Under the pieces are notes generated by a model. It was not told the origin of the DNA and made no database searches. It saw only the letters and a program-made list of their open reading frames with translations. Source: Motiliproteus sp036961355 (GTDB taxonomy: Bacteria > Pseudomonadota > Gammaproteobacteria > Pseudomonadales > Balneatricaceae). From it: a DNA stretch of 64,000 nucleotides. The position numbers were made by a program, and so were the translations under genes. Shown here in pieces: positions 62,151-64,000 of the stretch. Numbering within the stretch: position 1 is the first letter of the stretch; each line of letters opens with the position of its first letter. Where the stretch lies: positions 62,001 to 126,000 of the forward strand of contig JBALVL010000003.1 in assembly GCA_036961355.1 (NCBI GenBank), given 5' to 3'.

Positions 62151-62726
62151 CTACACACAACCGCTGATTAGTAGGTGCGCTGTTTGCTTGGCTTTTAATG
62201 CTGCACTTCGATCACCCTGTACATGGGCCAGTGTGATGGCGCCTTCCTTCAGAAGGCATAGGGCATCGGTGACAGCGGCAATCAAATTCGACTCGATATT
62301 TAATGTCTGGACCTGGGTCTCAATCAAGGCTGCGATGCTCTTCTTATGTTGTGAGCATTGCTGGTGCAGGGGATGTGCGGGATCACCAAATTCAGCGCTG
62401 ACGTTAATAAAAAAGCAGCCGTGAAATGGCAACAGCGTTGCTACCCGGTCGTTGAACCAGTCATCCAGTGCATCGAATAGGGCATCTATTTTCGCCATAC
62501 CGGGTGCGGTGGTATCGAGCTTTTCTTCCAGCCAATGACAAAAACATCGGTCGCGGTAGGCCAGCACAGCCGATACTAGTTCGTCCTTGCTATCAAAATG
62601 GTGGTACAGGGTTTTCTTGGCGACTCCGGATTCAGCCAAAATCTCGTTGATACCTACAGCATGAACGCCCTTTTGATAGAAGAGGTTAAAGGCCGTGGTG
62701 ATCAAGTGAATGCGCTTAGTGGACAT
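62151..62726 (-). CDS. TetR-family transcriptional repressor
   Basis: 191 residues. The HTH (about 5-50) reads LITTAFNLFYQKGVHAVGIN, GVAKKTLYHHFDSKDELV. The C-terminal ligand domain contains FHGCFFINVSAEFGD and ends with LLKEGAITLAHVQG, as in the AcrR/YcdC-like subgroup. The frame stays open about 210 codons upstream across the HPP gene region, but ATG 62726 is the family start. Two palindromes in the promoter facing the HPP gene are its likely operators. Confidence 0.92.
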   Translation of the reverse strand: MSTKRIHLITTAFNLFYQKGVHAVGINEILAESGVAKKTLYHHFDSKDELVSAVLAYRDRCFCHWLEEKLDTTAPGMAKIDALFDALDDWFNDRVATLLPFHGCFFINVSAEFGDPAHPLHQQCSQHKKSIAALIETQVQTLNIESNLIAAVTDALCLLKEGAITLAHVQGDRSAALKAKQTAHLLISGCV

Positions 62727-62765
62727 ACGAAACCTATTAACGATTGAATGTTTACATTGACATAG

Positions 62766-62783
62766 GTAGACCGGGTTGTCTAC
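62766..62783. promoter_or_regulatory. TetR operator candidate 1
   Basis: GTAGAC-CGGGTT-GTCTAC, perfect 6-bp arms. It lies 40 bp before the TetR start codon. Confidence 0.85.
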
Positions 62784-62794
62784 CATGACCGCGT

Positions 62795-62812
62795 GTAGAC
62801 AAATCGGTCTAC
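62795..62812. promoter_or_regulatory. TetR operator candidate 2
   Basis: GTAGAC-AAATCG-GTCTAC. Read on the minus strand it is GTAGAC-CGATTT-GTCTAC, nearly the same as site 1. The sites are thus mirror copies, 29 bp apart, and lie 32 bp before the HPP start. Confidence 0.85.
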
Positions 62813-62844
62813 TTTGTTCGTTCACGCTTATGAAGGAGTCCACT

Positions 62845-63393
62845 ATGCAACTTCCCATCAAGGCGCTTATATGGGAAACATCAACGTCAGGCTGGCTACG
62901 AAAGCTCAAGGGTGACAGAGCGGCCTTGCCTCCTAAACATTCAATCAAGCATATCGTTGCAGCTGGATTGGGTGCCTTTATCTTGATCGCGATGCTGGCC
63001 GGCTTGGCCGAAAACCTTGACGTAACGCTGGTGCTGGGTTCTTTTGGCGCCTCTTGTGTATTGGTGTTCGGCTTTCCTGATGCACCGTTTTCGCAACCTA
63101 GAAACGTAGTCGCAGGGCATTTTCTGAGTTCACTGGTCGGTTTGATCGTTTTGACGTACGTCGGTCCGACTTGGTGGGGTATGGCACTGGCCGTTAGCCT
63201 TGCAATCGCTCTTATGATGGCGACTCGGACGGTGCATCCACCCGCCGGTTCAAATCCGGTAATCGTATTTTTGAGCCAGCCAGCCTGGGACTTTTTGCTG
63301 TTACCTACCTTGAGTGGTGCCTTGTTGGTGGTGGCGATAGCTCTGATATACAACAACCTCAGTCGGCGGGAGAGCTATCCAAAGTATTGGTGA
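62845..63393 (+). CDS. HPP-family integral membrane protein
   Basis: 182 residues with four hydrophobic segments and the defining motif MATRTVHPPAGSNPV near residue 125. Another family feature is LVLGSFGASCVLVFGFPDAP FSQPRN. Some plant and cyanobacterial HPP proteins have been linked to nitrite transport; the role of this type is open. ATG 62845 is chosen because AAGGAG lies seven bases upstream. It is divergent from the TetR gene and presumably repressed by it. Confidence 0.9.
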   Translation: MQLPIKALIWETSTSGWLRKLKGDRAALPPKHSIKHIVAAGLGAFILIAMLAGLAENLDVTLVLGSFGASCVLVFGFPDAPFSQPRNVVAGHFLSSLVGLIVLTYVGPTWWGMALAVSLAIALMMATRTVHPPAGSNPVIVFLSQPAWDFLLLPTLSGALLVVAIALIYNNLSRRESYPKYW

Positions 63394-64000
63394 AAGGGTC
63401 CCATTTAGTCTTCTACTTTGTGTCGGTGTCTGTTATCTGCTTTCTATCAGTCATCCCTGATGTCTCCTTTGGTCGATGGAGCGGTAGAACCAAAATGGCC
63501 ACACCTCAGCAGCTTGAGTGCTGAAAGTGGATACATTTCAGATCTTGTAAGAATCGTAGTATGAATTGCGTTTATCTGACCGATGGCCACTAGTCGAACT
63601 TTGCTTCCCGAACTAACCCCTCTGCAAGGGTTATCTCGTCGTCAGCAATTGCGCCTAGTTCCGACATTACAGTAGTGGAAGAGTGGCCTGAAGCACCCAA
63701 GCCCATCTCCAGTAAGCGGACGTTTTTAGCACTATAGGTGGCCTACTGGAACAGGTCATTTCCTATAACCTTAATGGCGTCTTCTGAGCGGAAAAGAATT
63801 CGACAGGCTAAAGGAATCTATCTGCCAAAGTGGAAGTGTGAATGAGAAGGGCCTGTAAAATATCAACAAATATGCAAAGCCATCGTTGCCGGTCTGAAAT
63901 ACCAAGATAGGAAGGCCTGGAGCTACTTGTTCAGACCTTCCCTAAGTGCCCAATGAAGGGCCATGCATCTTGGTAGGCAGGAATAGGCTCGCAGGGGTAG
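63394..64000. other. 607-bp segment with gene remnants
   Basis: No complete gene is visible. On minus, 63817-63590 reads as 76 codons with one stop (63743-63745): ILFRSEDAIKVIGNDLF, stop, ATYSAKNVRLLEMGLGASG and so on, ending GLVREAKFD. This resembles coding sequence in composition and may be a decayed gene end; I do not recognise the family. The rest shows only short frames. Confidence 0.4.

Noticed and set aside
62727..63356. Upstream extension of the TetR frame to 401 codons
   Set aside because: The extension covers the divergent HPP gene and the operators; TetR proteins start at the Met encoded at 62726.
1..64000. tRNA or rRNA genes
   Set aside because: No cloverleaf-like or rRNA-like sequence was noticed anywhere in the window; a dedicated scan was not possible.

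Overview
The window reads as the replication-origin neighbourhood of a gammaproteobacterial chromosome, most likely a marine Oceanospirillales-type organism. The reasons are the conserved rpmH-rnpA-yidC-mnmE and dnaA-dnaN-recF-gyrB blocks, an mnmG-rsmG-parA-parB-atpIBEFHAGDC-glmU-glmS block, the neighbouring def-fmt-rsmB-trkA-trkH and glyQ-glyS-gmhB genes, an AcuI/YhdH-type acrylyl-CoA reductase and a TRAP transporter. The taxonomic placement is inferred from gene order and protein similarity as remembered, not from a search.

Layout. 1-12140: a LysM envelope protein (minus, incomplete), then def, fmt, rsmB, trkA, trkH, ybaK, a small methyltransferase, glyQ, glyS and gmhB on plus. 12141-12770: a non-coding stretch with two perfect parS palindromes. 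12771-19075: gyrB, recF, dnaN and dnaA on minus. 19076-23405: a spacer with DnaA boxes, then rpmH, rnpA, yidC and mnmE on plus. 23457-25907: a small exported protein, acuI and a divergent GntR/FCD regulator with a large palindromic operator. 25908-26575: the best oriC candidate (DnaA-box cluster, TAG/TAA trinucleotide run and AT-rich DNA) just before mnmG. 26576-41695: mnmG, rsmG, parA, parB, the complete ATP synthase operon, glmU and glmS.

From 41696 the content is accessory. There is a HigB-type toxin gene followed by an antitoxin-like gene fused to an ImmA/IrrE metallopeptidase domain, with paired operators, and a C22/G9 hairpin. 44175-56406 is an aromatic-acid catabolic locus: fumarylacetoacetase, DUF2783 protein, FAD hydroxylase and a metallo-beta-lactamase-fold protein on minus, then IclR regulator, TRAP transporter, bacteriohemerythrin, MarR regulator, maleylacetoacetate isomerase, MFS exporter and a VOC-fold protein on plus. 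No homogentisate dioxygenase is present in the window, so the ring-opening enzyme is unknown. An Aer-like chemoreceptor and a spermidine-synthase-like protein follow.

59645-61677 is an IS5-family element whose transposase gene is split by an 875-nt group II intron. The intron keeps its RNA hallmarks (GTGCG start, EBS1 matching the 5' exon over 7 nt, 34-nt domain V, domain VI with bulged A, AC end) but has lost almost all of its reverse transcriptase. Exact excision restores the transposase frame. The window ends with a DUF2798 protein, a TetR regulator and a divergent HPP-family membrane protein sharing a promoter that carries two nearly identical palindromes.

Several intergenic spacers, mostly just after stop codons, hold short degenerate tandem repeats (9, 14, 17, 18 and 28 bp units). 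This recurring pattern is described in the findings.
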